DNA of 56,162 nt from a virus: the IMG/VR virus record IMGVR_UViG_3300035664_000020, positions 1 through 56,162 of that record, one strand, 5' to 3'. Positions 18,149 to 25,688 of the stretch are shown piece after piece. Below the pieces are notes generated by a model. That model ran no database searches and was not told where the DNA came from. It was given only the letters and a program-made list of their open reading frames with translations. The stretch's first letter is position 1, and every line of letters starts with the position of its first letter. The position numbers and the translations under genes were made by a program.

Positions 18149-19894
18149 TCATTTTGATGCCGCTGAAAAAGAAAAGGTATTTTTATGGTACTTCAACTTA
18201 AAGCTTCCTACCCAACCACTAACGCGCTGCTTTTCAATGATCACTTCAGTGTCGTGCATAGCGTCGATTATCTCGCGAGATTTACCAGCCTTGATAGCGT
18301 CATCCTTCGCCTTATTTCTAATGATAATTGCAACATTGTCTGGATTGTCGATGAGTGCAGATGATCCCTTGACGTGATACATTGTTGGTCTTTCGCCTTC
18401 AACTGGCTTGCGAAAATGACATACGAGATGCACATGACTGCCGCTTTCCTTGACAAAATTTTGCAGAGTGTTCACGATTTCAGCCTGCTTTTCCATGTCA
18501 GCTTGACCTTTAATTCTCATCATTGAGTCAATAATGAAATCTGTGCATCCATATCTACGATTGGCAAACCATAGCATTTCCATCAACTCTTCCATTGCTA
18601 TACTTCCAACGACATCAGCAAATAGAAGATACCTACCTATTTCTTGACAGAATCGACGCAACTTCGGCTCGTTGATCTCATGACCCATACAAACCTTTGC
18701 CAACCTGCCGATTTGATTCTCAACCAACATCTCCATGGTTGCCTCAAAAATATATCTCCTCTTACTTACTACGTTTGCCTTCAAAAAGTTAAGCATAGTA
18801 CTCTTGCCAGCAAAGGCTAAACCGCCCCATACTGTCAATTCTCCTGGTCGAAAATAAAACCCGGTACCCTCATGCCAATCGCCCTTAAAAAATGGCAATG
18901 TAAAGGCTTCCTCCTTGGGGGTGTATGAAGCCACAACACGTTCCTCCAACTCATCACCACGCACGAATTTATGGATTGCGGCCATCTTGGCATTTCCAAT
19001 CCAATCTAAAGCGTCCTTTTGAGTGTAGCCAGATTTTAGACAATCGTTCGCATCCTTTTTGGGCATTGAGACAATCATGCAACGATGCTTACCTAGACGC
19101 TGGATGATCTTGTCGGTTAATTCTCTTCCGGCTTTGTCTTGATCAAATGCCAGATAAATTGTGTCAAATGGAGCTAGATTATCCCACTCGTACTCAACCC
19201 ATGATGTGCCGGTGCCATTAGGAATAGAGATAGAATCGACTCCCCATTGAGTCCAAGTCATGCAGTCGATTTGACCCTCGCAAATGAGAACTGTTTTATC
19301 CTTATATGCTTGTTCATTGAGTGCATGCCATCCAAACATACATGGGGCGCAATCTTTTTCCTGCCATACCTGCTTAGGTTCAGTAAGAGTACGATATGAA
19401 CGATTGATCAACTCGCCATCTGGCGCGTAGCATGGAAAAACAATAGCCTGTCTTTCGCGGACTCCCTCAACCTTAAATTTCCGTATGATGTCAATCTTCA
19501 AATGCCTAGCACCTGTGAGATATGCAACACCTCTACCCTCTGTGGCAAGTTCAGGTATGGAATTTACAGGCTTGCGGTAATCCTTCTTTTTTGCATCGAC
19601 TGGATCATTAATACCAAGGTAATGTTTAGCCTCCTTGATGGCTTGTGCCGCTGTAATTCCTTTTGTGATGCGCCACAAATCGAGAAGATCGCCTTTATTG
19701 GAATCATCAGCCCAATCTCGCCAGTTTCCAACGTAACTGCCAACAAAAGCCACCTTCAGGCTTTTTCCTGGCGATCCAGCAATGTCTCCACACACCCAAA
19801 ACTGTCCATCTTCTTTGCCGCCAGGAAGAAGAAGCTTACAGACCTCTAAAGCCTTGTTTGAGAGCTTTTGGCTAATATCAGCTACCGTTACCAT
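18149..19894 (-). CDS. TOPRIM primase-DnaB-type helicase (T7 gp4-like, no N-terminal zinc finger)
   Basis: A 581-residue protein. The TOPRIM primase domain shows VLICEGQID with the catalytic Glu at ~206 and LAFDQDKAGRE with the DxD at ~251-253. A RecA/DnaB-like helicase follows, with Walker A GLAFAGKST at ~358-366 and Walker B DFIIDS with Asp at ~456. It should unwind DNA and synthesise primers at the fork. The Cys4 zinc finger of T7 gp4 is absent at the N-terminus, which may mean template recognition by a partner. The start has a strong Shine-Dalgarno (GAGGAGGTG) and overlaps the stop of the loader-like gene by 7 nt. Confidence 0.9.
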   Translation of the reverse strand: MVTVADISQKLSNKALEVCKLLLPGGKEDGQFWVCGDIAGSPGKSLKVAFVGSYVGNWRDWADDSNKGDLLDLWRITKGITAAQAIKEAKHYLGINDPVDAKKKDYRKPVNSIPELATEGRGVAYLTGARHLKIDIIRKFKVEGVRERQAIVFPCYAPDGELINRSYRTLTEPKQVWQEKDCAPCMFGWHALNEQAYKDKTVLICEGQIDCMTWTQWGVDSISIPNGTGTSWVEYEWDNLAPFDTIYLAFDQDKAGRELTDKIIQRLGKHRCMIVSMPKKDANDCLKSGYTQKDALDWIGNAKMAAIHKFVRGDELEERVVASYTPKEEAFTLPFFKGDWHEGTGFYFRPGELTVWGGLAFAGKSTMLNFLKANVVSKRRYIFEATMEMLVENQIGRLAKVCMGHEINEPKLRRFCQEIGRYLLFADVVGSIAMEELMEMLWFANRRYGCTDFIIDSMMRIKGQADMEKQAEIVNTLQNFVKESGSHVHLVCHFRKPVEGERPTMYHVKGSSALIDNPDNVAIIIRNKAKDDAIKAGKSREIIDAMHDTEVIIEKQRVSGWVGSFKLKYHKNTFSFSAASK

Positions 19895-20790
19895 ACTGAC
19901 ACCTCCTCGACGCTCTGAGGGCCATCTGTGTGCGAAATAGAGGCATCTGGTGAATTATTTTCACGGTATGATTCCAAAACTTTGTTGAAATCGACATCTA
20001 TGGTCGATTCTGGCTCTGGAGGAAGCTTTTCAAACCACTCTTGAAATTCCATAAAATTAGGGTTGTCCTTGATTGGATCGGCAAATTTAACCTGTGGCTG
20101 TTTAATGTCGGCCCGCTCGATTTCTTCTCCATCTTCCCACCCTCTCGCATTTAGCCATGTTGCGGGATGGGGGATGAATTGTCCATTGTCTTTTAGCCAG
20201 TCAGGTGATTCCAAGGCAACTCTAAGGCCAGAAAGTAACATATCGTTGGTTACGCCCTTGAGTGCCTTGAATGCCTTTAAGGCTTGCCCCTTCGACTTCT
20301 TCCTTGGATAAAGTTTCCAAAACTGCTGGAATGGCAATGGATAAAAATCATCCTGCTCAATAAGTTGGTTTTTATTCTTTTCTTCTTTGGGTGCTTCTTT
20401 TTCAGTACTTAGTACATGCTGGTTTCCAGAGATGGCTTCCCGTAATACGGCTTCCCGTTGATGGGTAGCCGCATCTGGAAAGCCGTTACTGGATGGATTA
20501 TCTTGCCACTCCCAGATAGATGGAAGTATTTTACCAGTTTCCTCGCACTTTTGTTGCGTTCTCTTGAGGTAATTAAACTGCTCCAATTCTCTAAATGCCC
20601 CATGAAGTGCCTCGCGCCCCTCAGTTCCCTGTTCTTGAATCCAAGAGGCGTGCGATTTCCAGTCATTCGGGAGAGACAACATCATGGCGAGAATGCCGCG
20701 AGACTTGAACGACAATCTTTTGTCACGCAAAAGGTCGTTTGGAAGTATTGTGTAATTTGCCGATAGCTTTTGTCTGTGGATAGTGATCAT
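19888..20790 (-). CDS. Replisome organiser / helicase-loader-like protein with winged helix
   Basis: A 300-residue protein. The N-terminal ~100 residues resemble the winged-helix domain of phage replication organisers (LPNDLLRDKRLSFKSRGILA, then SLPNDW, then LHGAFRELEQFNYLKR). After a Lys/Glu/Gln linker, the C-terminal half has FYPLPFQQFWKLYPRKK and WLNARGWEDGEE, a pattern common in DnaD- and replication-O-like proteins. It probably binds the origin and loads the adjacent primase-helicase, with which it overlaps by 7 nt. Strong Shine-Dalgarno AAGGAGGT 9 nt before the ATG. Confidence 0.75.
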   Translation of the reverse strand: MITIHRQKLSANYTILPNDLLRDKRLSFKSRGILAMMLSLPNDWKSHASWIQEQGTEGREALHGAFRELEQFNYLKRTQQKCEETGKILPSIWEWQDNPSSNGFPDAATHQREAVLREAISGNQHVLSTEKEAPKEEKNKNQLIEQDDFYPLPFQQFWKLYPRKKSKGQALKAFKALKGVTNDMLLSGLRVALESPDWLKDNGQFIPHPATWLNARGWEDGEEIERADIKQPQVKFADPIKDNPNFMEFQEWFEKLPPEPESTIDVDFNKVLESYRENNSPDASISHTDGPQSVEEVSVW

Positions 20791-21281
20791 TTCAAATCCA
20801 CCTCCTTATCAAAAATAGATGTAGCCTTTTTCATTAAATTATGAATCCTTCTTACGCGAGTCTTGCGCAGTGACTCCTTTTTTCGCTCATCAGTTTTGAT
20901 GTTTTTGAAAAGGTTGATGCATTCAAGCATGCTCTCGCAGAACTCAACAAGATCAGGATGATTAGAATCCATCGACTCTTGTACGCTGAACATCAAGAGG
21001 CATCGAATTGGATCACGAAGCATGGTTTTATTGAAAGCAGTTCTTCCTTCGTGATAATCTTGGTGGCACGAATGACACAAGCAGGCTAATTCAGAATCGT
21101 CGTATTCCCATGGTTCTGCACCTTTTCGATAGTCCCAATGATGAATATGCAATTCTTCTGATGGATCGGCGCAAAAAGAGCAGGAGAATTCATGCTTCTT
21201 CATTATTTCCAACCGTCGCTTTTGCCAGCGTGGGTCTTTGAGTTTTTGCCAATAAGGGATTGTGGAAATAGACATAGACAT
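20787..21281 (-). CDS. HNH endonuclease
   Basis: A 164-residue protein. A CxxC pair (CSFC) is followed by the HNH core LHIHHWDYRKG, then CLCHSCHQDYH, giving two zinc-binding Cys pairs around a metal-dependent nuclease centre. The C-terminus is basic and helical. It is the first of three overlapping replication genes (ATGA overlap with the loader-like gene). A homing endonuclease or a replication-linked nuclease are both possible. Translation is probably controlled: its SD AAGGGGG is buried in an 11-bp hairpin (see 21288-21337). Confidence 0.8.
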   Translation of the reverse strand: MSMSISTIPYWQKLKDPRWQKRRLEIMKKHEFSCSFCADPSEELHIHHWDYRKGAEPWEYDDSELACLCHSCHQDYHEGRTAFNKTMLRDPIRCLLMFSVQESMDSNHPDLVEFCESMLECINLFKNIKTDERKKESLRKTRVRRIHNLMKKATSIFDKEVDLK

Positions 21282-21287
21282 AGAAAT

Positions 21288-21337
21288 CCCCCTTCAAGTG
21301 AGGCCCACCGATGCGAACAAAGGTGGCTTGAAGGGGG
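21288..21337 (-). promoter_or_regulatory. SD-sequestering hairpin before HNH gene
   Basis: Perfect 11-bp inverted repeat: CCCCCTTCAAG at 21288-21298 and CTTGAAGGGGG at 21327-21337 (plus-strand reading). It is extended by CCACC (21305-21309) pairing with GGTGG (21322-21326) across a 6-nt bulge, with a 12-nt loop. On the minus-strand RNA the 3' arm contains AAGGGGG, ending 6 nt before the HNH start codon at 21281, which is an ideal SD position. The SD is thus paired in the folded leader, implying repressed or conditional translation. Confidence 0.75.
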
Positions 21338-21352
21338 TAAATTTATTTCTGC

Positions 21353-21375
21353 AATCATTGGCCTCAACAATGATT
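21353..21375. repeat. Second leader hairpin upstream of HNH gene
   Basis: Inverted repeat AATCATTG (21353-21360) and CAATGATT (21368-21375), 8 bp with a 7-nt loop. It lies in the same 147-nt untranslated stretch as the SD-sequestering hairpin and could act as a pause site, an operator or part of a larger leader fold. Confidence 0.4.
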
Positions 21376-21428
21376 TGTCGTATTCGACACACAACTTTGA
21401 TCCAAGTTGCCAAGAGCGTCAACAAAAA

Positions 21429-21800
21429 CTACCCAATTGCGGCCAGTTCTTCGTGCTGTGCCAGCACATTCTGCACATAGGAAGAGTCATCAACTCCAGC
21501 TTCGAGCAGGCAATTGTAAAGCCTGTCTGCATCCTTGCGCGATTCGGCCAGCTTACCACGCCATATATCTTCGATGCGGATCAGTTGCGCCTGGAAGCTC
21601 TCCTGGCGTTCTTGAAGGCGCTGGTTTAACTCGGTGATCACCTCACCTATTTTGAGGCATTTAAGCTCCAATTCGGCAGATTTCTTGATGATACTGTTAC
21701 GTTCTAGCTCAAGTTGACGGGCGAAGTCTGTAGGAACCATGTATTCTTGGGCAAAAGCCATTTTCTCAGCCGCATCTGTCTCTGGTGTTGGTGTATTCAT
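21429..21800 (-). CDS. Coiled-coil phage protein
   Basis: A 123-residue protein, predominantly helical. The start (MNTPTPETDAAEKMAFAQEY, then VPTDFARQLELERN) matches a style of small phage proteins common in early regions. Residues ~35-85 form a likely coiled coil (IIKKSAELELKCLKIGEVI; LQERQESFQAQL). A/T leader TGAATATG without SD. Function unknown. The gene ends 147 nt before the HNH gene; the gap is filled by hairpins. Confidence 0.6.
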   Translation of the reverse strand: MNTPTPETDAAEKMAFAQEYMVPTDFARQLELERNSIIKKSAELELKCLKIGEVITELNQRLQERQESFQAQLIRIEDIWRGKLAESRKDADRLYNCLLEAGVDDSSYVQNVLAQHEELAAIG

Positions 21801-21802
21801 AT

Positions 21803-22066
21803 TCAGTTATTGATAAAGTGTGCGTCAATCTCTGCTGCAATGTCCTCAACCATGTCGTCCAAAGTATCCACAGCACATTCCCAGACTGCATCGCGCATCA
21901 ATGGGTCGTAGCTGGCGATTTGAACGGCTAGCAGGTGGATAAGTACTTGGGTGGTTTCATCCCTAGATGCCTTCGTGTTATTAAGAGTACGAGCCAACTG
22001 ATTGTGAAGTCGGCACTCTGCCGATGGTTGTTTTGAGTTTGGCATTATTTGATTGTTCTCCGGCAT
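21803..22066 (-). CDS. Hypothetical small protein
   Basis: An 87-residue mainly helical protein (TTQVLIHLLAVQIASYDPLM; VDTLDDMVEDIAAEIDAHF). The stop is 2 nt from the next gene's start, and the 5' end overlaps the HNH gene by 22 nt. No recognised family. The overlap suggests that the HNH gene upstream was inserted next to its start. Confidence 0.5.
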   Translation of the reverse strand: MPENNQIMPNSKQPSAECRLHNQLARTLNNTKASRDETTQVLIHLLAVQIASYDPLMRDAVWECAVDTLDDMVEDIAAEIDAHFINN

Positions 22067-22689
22067 CTTCTTACACCTTTTGGTGTTGTTAAAATTTCTT
22101 CATCGCTCCATCCATTTTGGATTCTGTTCCATATTACAGAATGAGGCCAGTTCAATTCACGGCACCATTGAGTAAGCAGTTTAGACTCTCCATTTAAAGT
22201 TAAAAATTTAGAGTCACAACGATTCTCAGCTTGTTGCTTTGCCGTTGCCCATCTCACGTTGCACGGCTCATAATTTCCATTATTATTGATTCTGTCTAAT
22301 GAGTAAGATGAATCTGGAGGATGACCAACATCTTTAAAAAACAGATCAAACGGACTTTCTCCATTTTCACCAAATCTCCAACGGTTACACACTTGAATAC
22401 CACGTTTGCGATAATTCACATGTTGAGGTTTTGATCCATAACATCTGTTAAGCATAGATCTCCAAGCCATGTGAGTTTTTGATTCAATATCACCTCTGTA
22501 TTGCCCGTGTTTTACAGGTGAATTTTTACCTTTTAGGCAACCGCAACTTTTCTGCTTCAGCTTTTTCCCATCAATGCCTATCCATTTTTTGTTTCCACAA
22601 CTACATGCACAAAAGCAGTACCATTTGTTTTTTAGATATTGAAATTGATGATCAAGAACCAAAAGGTTATCAAATTGATTTCCCACCAT
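22045..22689 (-). CDS. HNH homing endonuclease with N-terminal CxCG/SCGC zinc module
   Basis: A 214-residue protein from the ATG at 22689; an in-frame ATG at 22806 would run through the conserved small gene at 22670-22810, so I prefer the inner start. Residues 1-57 form a zinc module (CACSCGNKKW then KSCGC), the same module found alone at 32034, 33420 and 35210. An HNH-type nuclease core follows: WRSMLNRCYG, YSLDRINNNGNYEPCNVRW. The C-terminus has a small repeat-like recognition part (LTLNGESKLLTQWCRELNW). Such proteins are mobile endonucleases that copy themselves into allelic sites. Confidence 0.8.
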   Translation of the reverse strand: MVGNQFDNLLVLDHQFQYLKNKWYCFCACSCGNKKWIGIDGKKLKQKSCGCLKGKNSPVKHGQYRGDIESKTHMAWRSMLNRCYGSKPQHVNYRKRGIQVCNRWRFGENGESPFDLFFKDVGHPPDSSYSLDRINNNGNYEPCNVRWATAKQQAENRCDSKFLTLNGESKLLTQWCRELNWPHSVIWNRIQNGWSDEEILTTPKGVRRCRRTIK

Positions 22690-22810
22690 TTTTTTTCGGT
22701 CTTCCGCCCTTTTTGCCATTAAGTTTAGACGATTGTGACTTAGCCATACTTTTTGCGCTGCCGCCTTTTTTTCCAAGTTCAACTGCGTTTGGATTTTTGT
22801 TTTCATTCAT
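22670..22810 (-). CDS. Small basic GKKGGRP protein
   Basis: A 46-residue ORF with NPNAVELGKKGGSAKSMAKS and NGKKGGRPKKNGGKS. This resembles a recurrent family of tiny basic proteins with Lys-Gly-Gly-Arg-Pro motifs, similar to AT-hooks, so DNA or RNA binding is plausible. It overlaps the HNH endonuclease start by 20 nt and an earlier possible HNH start entirely. The leader is ATTATTATCATTATG without SD. Confidence 0.6.
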   Translation of the reverse strand: MNENKNPNAVELGKKGGSAKSMAKSQSSKLNGKKGGRPKKNGGKSI

Positions 22811-22838
22811 AATGATAATAACCTAAGCGTTTAGCTTT

Positions 22839-23170
22839 TCAAGAGAAAATATCAATAATCACTTTTTCTTCTTCGCCTTTTTCTGCCTTGCGTTGGATTG
22901 TCTCAATTTTTGTTTTGCTTGCTTCGTCGCCAGATATGATTCCAGCGTATCTGCATAAATCGACATGGTATTTTTCGCACAAATTGTCTTCGTCGATAAG
23001 TCGTTTGCGGACGCTCGTAACACGGACAAGAATTCTTTGGCTAGTTGATCCTTGAACTTTTTTCTTGCCCAATGGTGCATCCCTAGAATCTCGTTCCATG
23101 ATGGTAACTTGCTTGGAATTGTAAGCGAGCAGATCGGGACTGGCATTTGGGAAATGTCGCAAGATTCCAT
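22839..23170 (-). CDS. RusA-like Holliday junction resolvase, apparently made by -1 frameshift
   Basis: Two overlapping frames hold the two halves of a RusA-like protein. The 5' frame (starting 23170; stopping at 22859 if unshifted, 103 residues) has LTIPSKLPSWNEILGMHHWA, the RusA N-terminus. The 3' frame has VTSVRKRLIDEDNLCEKYHV and DLCRYAGIISGDE, with the catalytic-type acidic DxDN region. They meet at A AAA AAG (minus strand, 23063-23057) placed exactly in X XXY YYZ phase; a -1 slip there gives 110 residues, close to RusA's ~120. RusA cuts four-way junctions during recombination. A decayed gene or indel is the alternative. Part of the RecE-like/RecT/SSB module. Confidence 0.7.
23057..23063 (-). 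promoter_or_regulatory. Slippery heptamer A AAA AAG (putative -1 frameshift site)
   Basis: The 0-frame codons are AGA AAA AAG, giving the canonical heptamer that E. coli dnaX uses. After a -1 slip, reading continues GTT CAA GGA into the frame carrying the RusA catalytic region. An upstream AGGG lies about 17 nt away, a weak stimulator candidate. Confidence 0.6.
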
Positions 23171-23187
23171 GGTAATTTAGAGTCACA

Positions 23188-23328
23188 TTATCCCTCCATT
23201 TCCAATTCAATCACGCGAATCCTTGCCCACTCAATCCATTCGGATTCGGCTTTGCTGATTTCCTCTTTGCAGGAGTGATAGACAATCGCATCGTCAAACA
23301 GTGCGATCTTTTCTTTGTTTGGATTCAT
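23188..23328 (-). CDS. Hypothetical 46-residue protein
   Basis: Small ORF reading MNPNKEKIALFDDAIVYHSC, then KEEISKAESEWIEWARIRVI and a short acidic end. The start overlaps the previous gene's stop by 4 nt (ATGA), which supports coupled translation. Its 3' end carries GGAGGGA, which may serve as ribosome site for the downstream RusA-like frame, though the 20-nt spacing is long. Helical; no family recognised. Confidence 0.5.
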   Translation of the reverse strand: MNPNKEKIALFDDAIVYHSCKEEISKAESEWIEWARIRVIELEMEG

Positions 23329-23519
23329 ACGTCGATCTCGTCTGTATTGAAATAATTACGCACGTTGCTACTTGGGTATGCAGCGCTAAGAAGCGGAAAC
23401 ACCAAGTCCATAATTGTGGCTCGGCATGTCATGTCATCGTCCGGAATCTCAATCGAGATCGTTGGTGATGGTATGCCTTCTCGCGGAGGATTGATTGTTG
23501 GTTCAAGAGTAAGTTTCAT
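23325..23519 (-). CDS. Hypothetical small protein
   Basis: A 64-residue protein from the inner ATG (MKLTLEPTINPPREG); an ATG 33 nt upstream is possible. The MKLT(L/V) opening recurs in two other early genes (27600 and 28551). Beta-type sequence with PTISIEIPDDD. The stop overlaps the next small ORF (ATGA). Function unknown. Confidence 0.5.
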   Translation of the reverse strand: MKLTLEPTINPPREGIPSPTISIEIPDDDMTCRATIMDLVFPLLSAAYPSSNVRNYFNTDEIDV

Positions 23520-23589
23520 ATAAAAAGTGTGGCCGATATAACCCTCGGCCAACGGGCTTGTTGATTTAGATTACTGCCAGATTTTCGTT

Positions 23590-23964
23590 CTAAAACGGAA
23601 TATCATCACCATTATCTAATTCTGTTTCTTGCCGCTTAGCTGGAGTTGCTGTTTTTGGCGCAGAACGAGATCCACCATCGAAGATGAACTCTTTTCCATT
23701 GCCAATAAATGGAGTGTACTTCTTGGCTTGGCGTTCTTCCTTGGTGGTGCTCTCAGATACACTGTGAGTTTTGCCAAACTTGTCTTCGCCATCACGGTTG
23801 CTTTTCACATCCAGAGATAGGTAACACTTGCCATTTGCATGTGCGTTGATGCGGCTCTCTGGGATGCAGATTGCGACATACTCTTTGCCGTCTTTTCCGG
23901 TGATTTTCTTTGCGCCCTGAAGAGCGAGAAGATCAAAACTGATATTGATTGTGCTATTTGCCAT
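23590..23964 (-). CDS. Single-stranded DNA-binding protein (SSB-like)
   Basis: A 124-residue protein. An N-terminal ~95-residue beta-rich domain (MANSTINISFDLLALQGAKK; YVAICIPESRINAHANGKCY) is followed by a Lys/Thr/Pro linker and the acidic tail DNGDDIPF, the hallmark C-terminal tip by which SSBs recruit partners. It sits 10 nt from the RecE-like gene and upstream of RusA, as in phage recombination operons. It should coat single strands during replication and annealing. The OB-fold assignment is inferred from size, tail and context. Leader AACAAAAACAATATG, no SD. Confidence 0.75.
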   Translation of the reverse strand: MANSTINISFDLLALQGAKKITGKDGKEYVAICIPESRINAHANGKCYLSLDVKSNRDGEDKFGKTHSVSESTTKEERQAKKYTPFIGNGKEFIFDGGSRSAPKTATPAKRQETELDNGDDIPF

Positions 23965-23974
23965 ATTGTTTTTG

Positions 23975-24769
23975 TTATTTTAACCAGCGTTTTTGCTCCC
24001 AGATTGGTACATCTAGTGAGATGATTCCTTTACCGTATCCTTGCCACTGTCCGGTTTCAAGACACTTCTTATAAGTTTCGACAGCGTAGTCCATCTGTGC
24101 CTGACCAATGGCAATTGCCTCTGGTGGTGGCTGATAAATGCACACGTCTGCGGCTTCGTTTGTCTCAGCAACCAGCCAAAAATAGGCCGGTTCTACATCA
24201 AGGCCAAGCTCAAGTGAGAGCAACGCCTTGTAATACTGCATCTGCATCATGTAGCGCAGACCGAAAGCCTTGCGTCCCCATAGCTCAGGATCAGCTTCTG
24301 AAGTTGTTTTGAAGTCCACGATGATAGGCTTACCACTTTCATCCTGGCCGTATGCGTCAAGCCTTCCCTTAATCTCAACACCCTTGTAATTGTTCACAAT
24401 ACCTATCTCACGCTGCTTGCACAAGTTGAGCATGTATTGAGCATCTGGGCTATTGCGGACAGCCTCAACAGTGCGGACAACTGTTGCATGCTCAGCCAGA
24501 GACAGGATGGTCATGCCAGCGTGTTTATCGCGCCATGCCTTTCCTTCTTTGGTCCGAAGATCAATATCAACAGGCTTAACGGTATGGCTGTATGGTTTGC
24601 CTTCGAGCACAGTTTCGTGAACGATGGTTCCAATAGTCATCTCAATCGTTGGCTCAAAGGATTTCTTGAGCGATGACTGATAATGCTTTGGGGACTTGAG
24701 GATCGTCTTCAAGCTGCTGAAATTAGCAGCCGGATGAGAGCGGTATGTTTGTTCGTCTAGGATAATCAT
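23975..24769 (-). CDS. RecE-like PDDEXK exonuclease (DUF3799 type)
   Basis: A 264-residue protein. Early motif NFSSLKTILKSPKHYQ and GTIVHETVLEG match the helical lead-in of exonuclease-VIII-like proteins. The nuclease core is GRLDAYG followed by PIIVDFKTT (D...D-x-K) and MMQMQYYKALLSLELGLDV (Q-xxx-Y), typical of PDDEXK nucleases. It resects double-strand ends 5' to 3' to expose single strands for the neighbouring RecT. The start overlaps the recT stop by 4 nt. Confidence 0.85.
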   Translation of the reverse strand: MIILDEQTYRSHPAANFSSLKTILKSPKHYQSSLKKSFEPTIEMTIGTIVHETVLEGKPYSHTVKPVDIDLRTKEGKAWRDKHAGMTILSLAEHATVVRTVEAVRNSPDAQYMLNLCKQREIGIVNNYKGVEIKGRLDAYGQDESGKPIIVDFKTTSEADPELWGRKAFGLRYMMQMQYYKALLSLELGLDVEPAYFWLVAETNEAADVCIYQPPPEAIAIGQAQMDYAVETYKKCLETGQWQGYGKGIISLDVPIWEQKRWLK

Positions 24770-25503
24770 GCTGCAACCTCCTGCATCGAAGGAAGCGCAA
24801 GGCTTGCGGTTGGTTTTGGAGTTACATCGCGTTCAAGAACGACATCGCCATCTTTCTCGATGTGCTCTGCGATCTCGCTAGCAAGTGGCAGCAGTTTGCA
24901 CAGTCGGCGCAAAGTGGTCTTCTTTGCCATCTCACCGTAATCCGTAACCCATGGACCGGAGTTGCCAGAACGCGAACGCTTGCGGATAGCATCAACCTCA
25001 TCCTTTGTCATTGTAGCGGTTTGAGTCTCACCGGACTTGAGCACAGCTTCTGCGTACACAGCCTGGATTTCTCCACGAGGTTTACGCCACTCGACCTTGT
25101 GCGTGATTTTGCCATTTTCCCATACGAACTCATCATTCTCACAAACGAGTTCAGAGCGAATGCTGACAACATCGCCAGAGCGACGGACAAGCTCGATCAT
25201 ACCAATATATGAAAGAATCAGAGTGCATTCAGATCCGTAAGGAATCAGATAAGCGCGACGGCCATCTGGTTCAAGGCCAGCGGCTGATAAATCAAGCAAG
25301 CACTTAAAAAGGCTCGTTTGCGTGCAATCCTGCAACTTTGGAGTTCGCTGCAATGCTGTGAGAGCAATGCGTGAGAACCGCTCAGGAGTCATGTGCTTTG
25401 GCAGCGCCAATGCTACTTGCTCACGGAACTTTTCTCCGCCGATCATCTCTTTGAGAGTCGGCTGCTTAATCGTTGGTTTTGTTTCTGTATTGTTGTCGCT
25501 CAT
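24766..25503 (-). CDS. recT: RecT-family single-strand annealing protein
   Basis: A 245-residue protein. RecT hallmarks: RFSRIALTALQRTPKLQDC, SLFKCLLDLSAAGLEPDG, RRAYLIPYGSECTLILSYIG, then a GEMAKKTTLRRLCKLLP block at the C-terminal end. It anneals complementary single strands and works with the RecE-like nuclease encoded directly downstream. The leader is A-rich (ACAAAACACATG) with no Shine-Dalgarno. Together with SSB and RusA this is a complete phage recombination set. Confidence 0.9.
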   Translation of the reverse strand: MSDNNTETKPTIKQPTLKEMIGGEKFREQVALALPKHMTPERFSRIALTALQRTPKLQDCTQTSLFKCLLDLSAAGLEPDGRRAYLIPYGSECTLILSYIGMIELVRRSGDVVSIRSELVCENDEFVWENGKITHKVEWRKPRGEIQAVYAEAVLKSGETQTATMTKDEVDAIRKRSRSGNSGPWVTDYGEMAKKTTLRRLCKLLPLASEIAEHIEKDGDVVLERDVTPKPTASLALPSMQEVAA

Positions 25504-25526
25504 GTGTTTTGTATGTGGGTGAGAAA

Positions 25527-25688
25527 TTAACTGAACCTAAGTTTGAATGCTGCGATAATGCTTTTCCAGTTATCCGGTTTTCGTTTTGGAAATGGATGGT
25601 TGGTGCGCCCGATAACTGGCATGGTGCCAACATCAATGCCGAGGTAATCGAGTGCGGCGATGACGCCAGGAGTGCGATCTACATTCAT
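25527..25688 (-). CDS. Hypothetical 53-residue protein
   Basis: ORF beginning MNVDRTPGVIAALDYLGIDV and ending with a basic, aromatic segment (NHPFPKRKPDNWKSIIAAF). It overlaps the stop of the MazG-like gene by 4 nt (ATGA), so translational coupling is likely. No family recognised. Confidence 0.5.
   Translation of the reverse strand: MNVDRTPGVIAALDYLGIDVGTMPVIGRTNHPFPKRKPDNWKSIIAAFKLRFS

Noticed and set aside
22690-22806. N-terminal extension of the HNH protein to 22806
   Set aside because: It reads through the basic 46-residue gene in another frame and adds no HNH or zinc motif.
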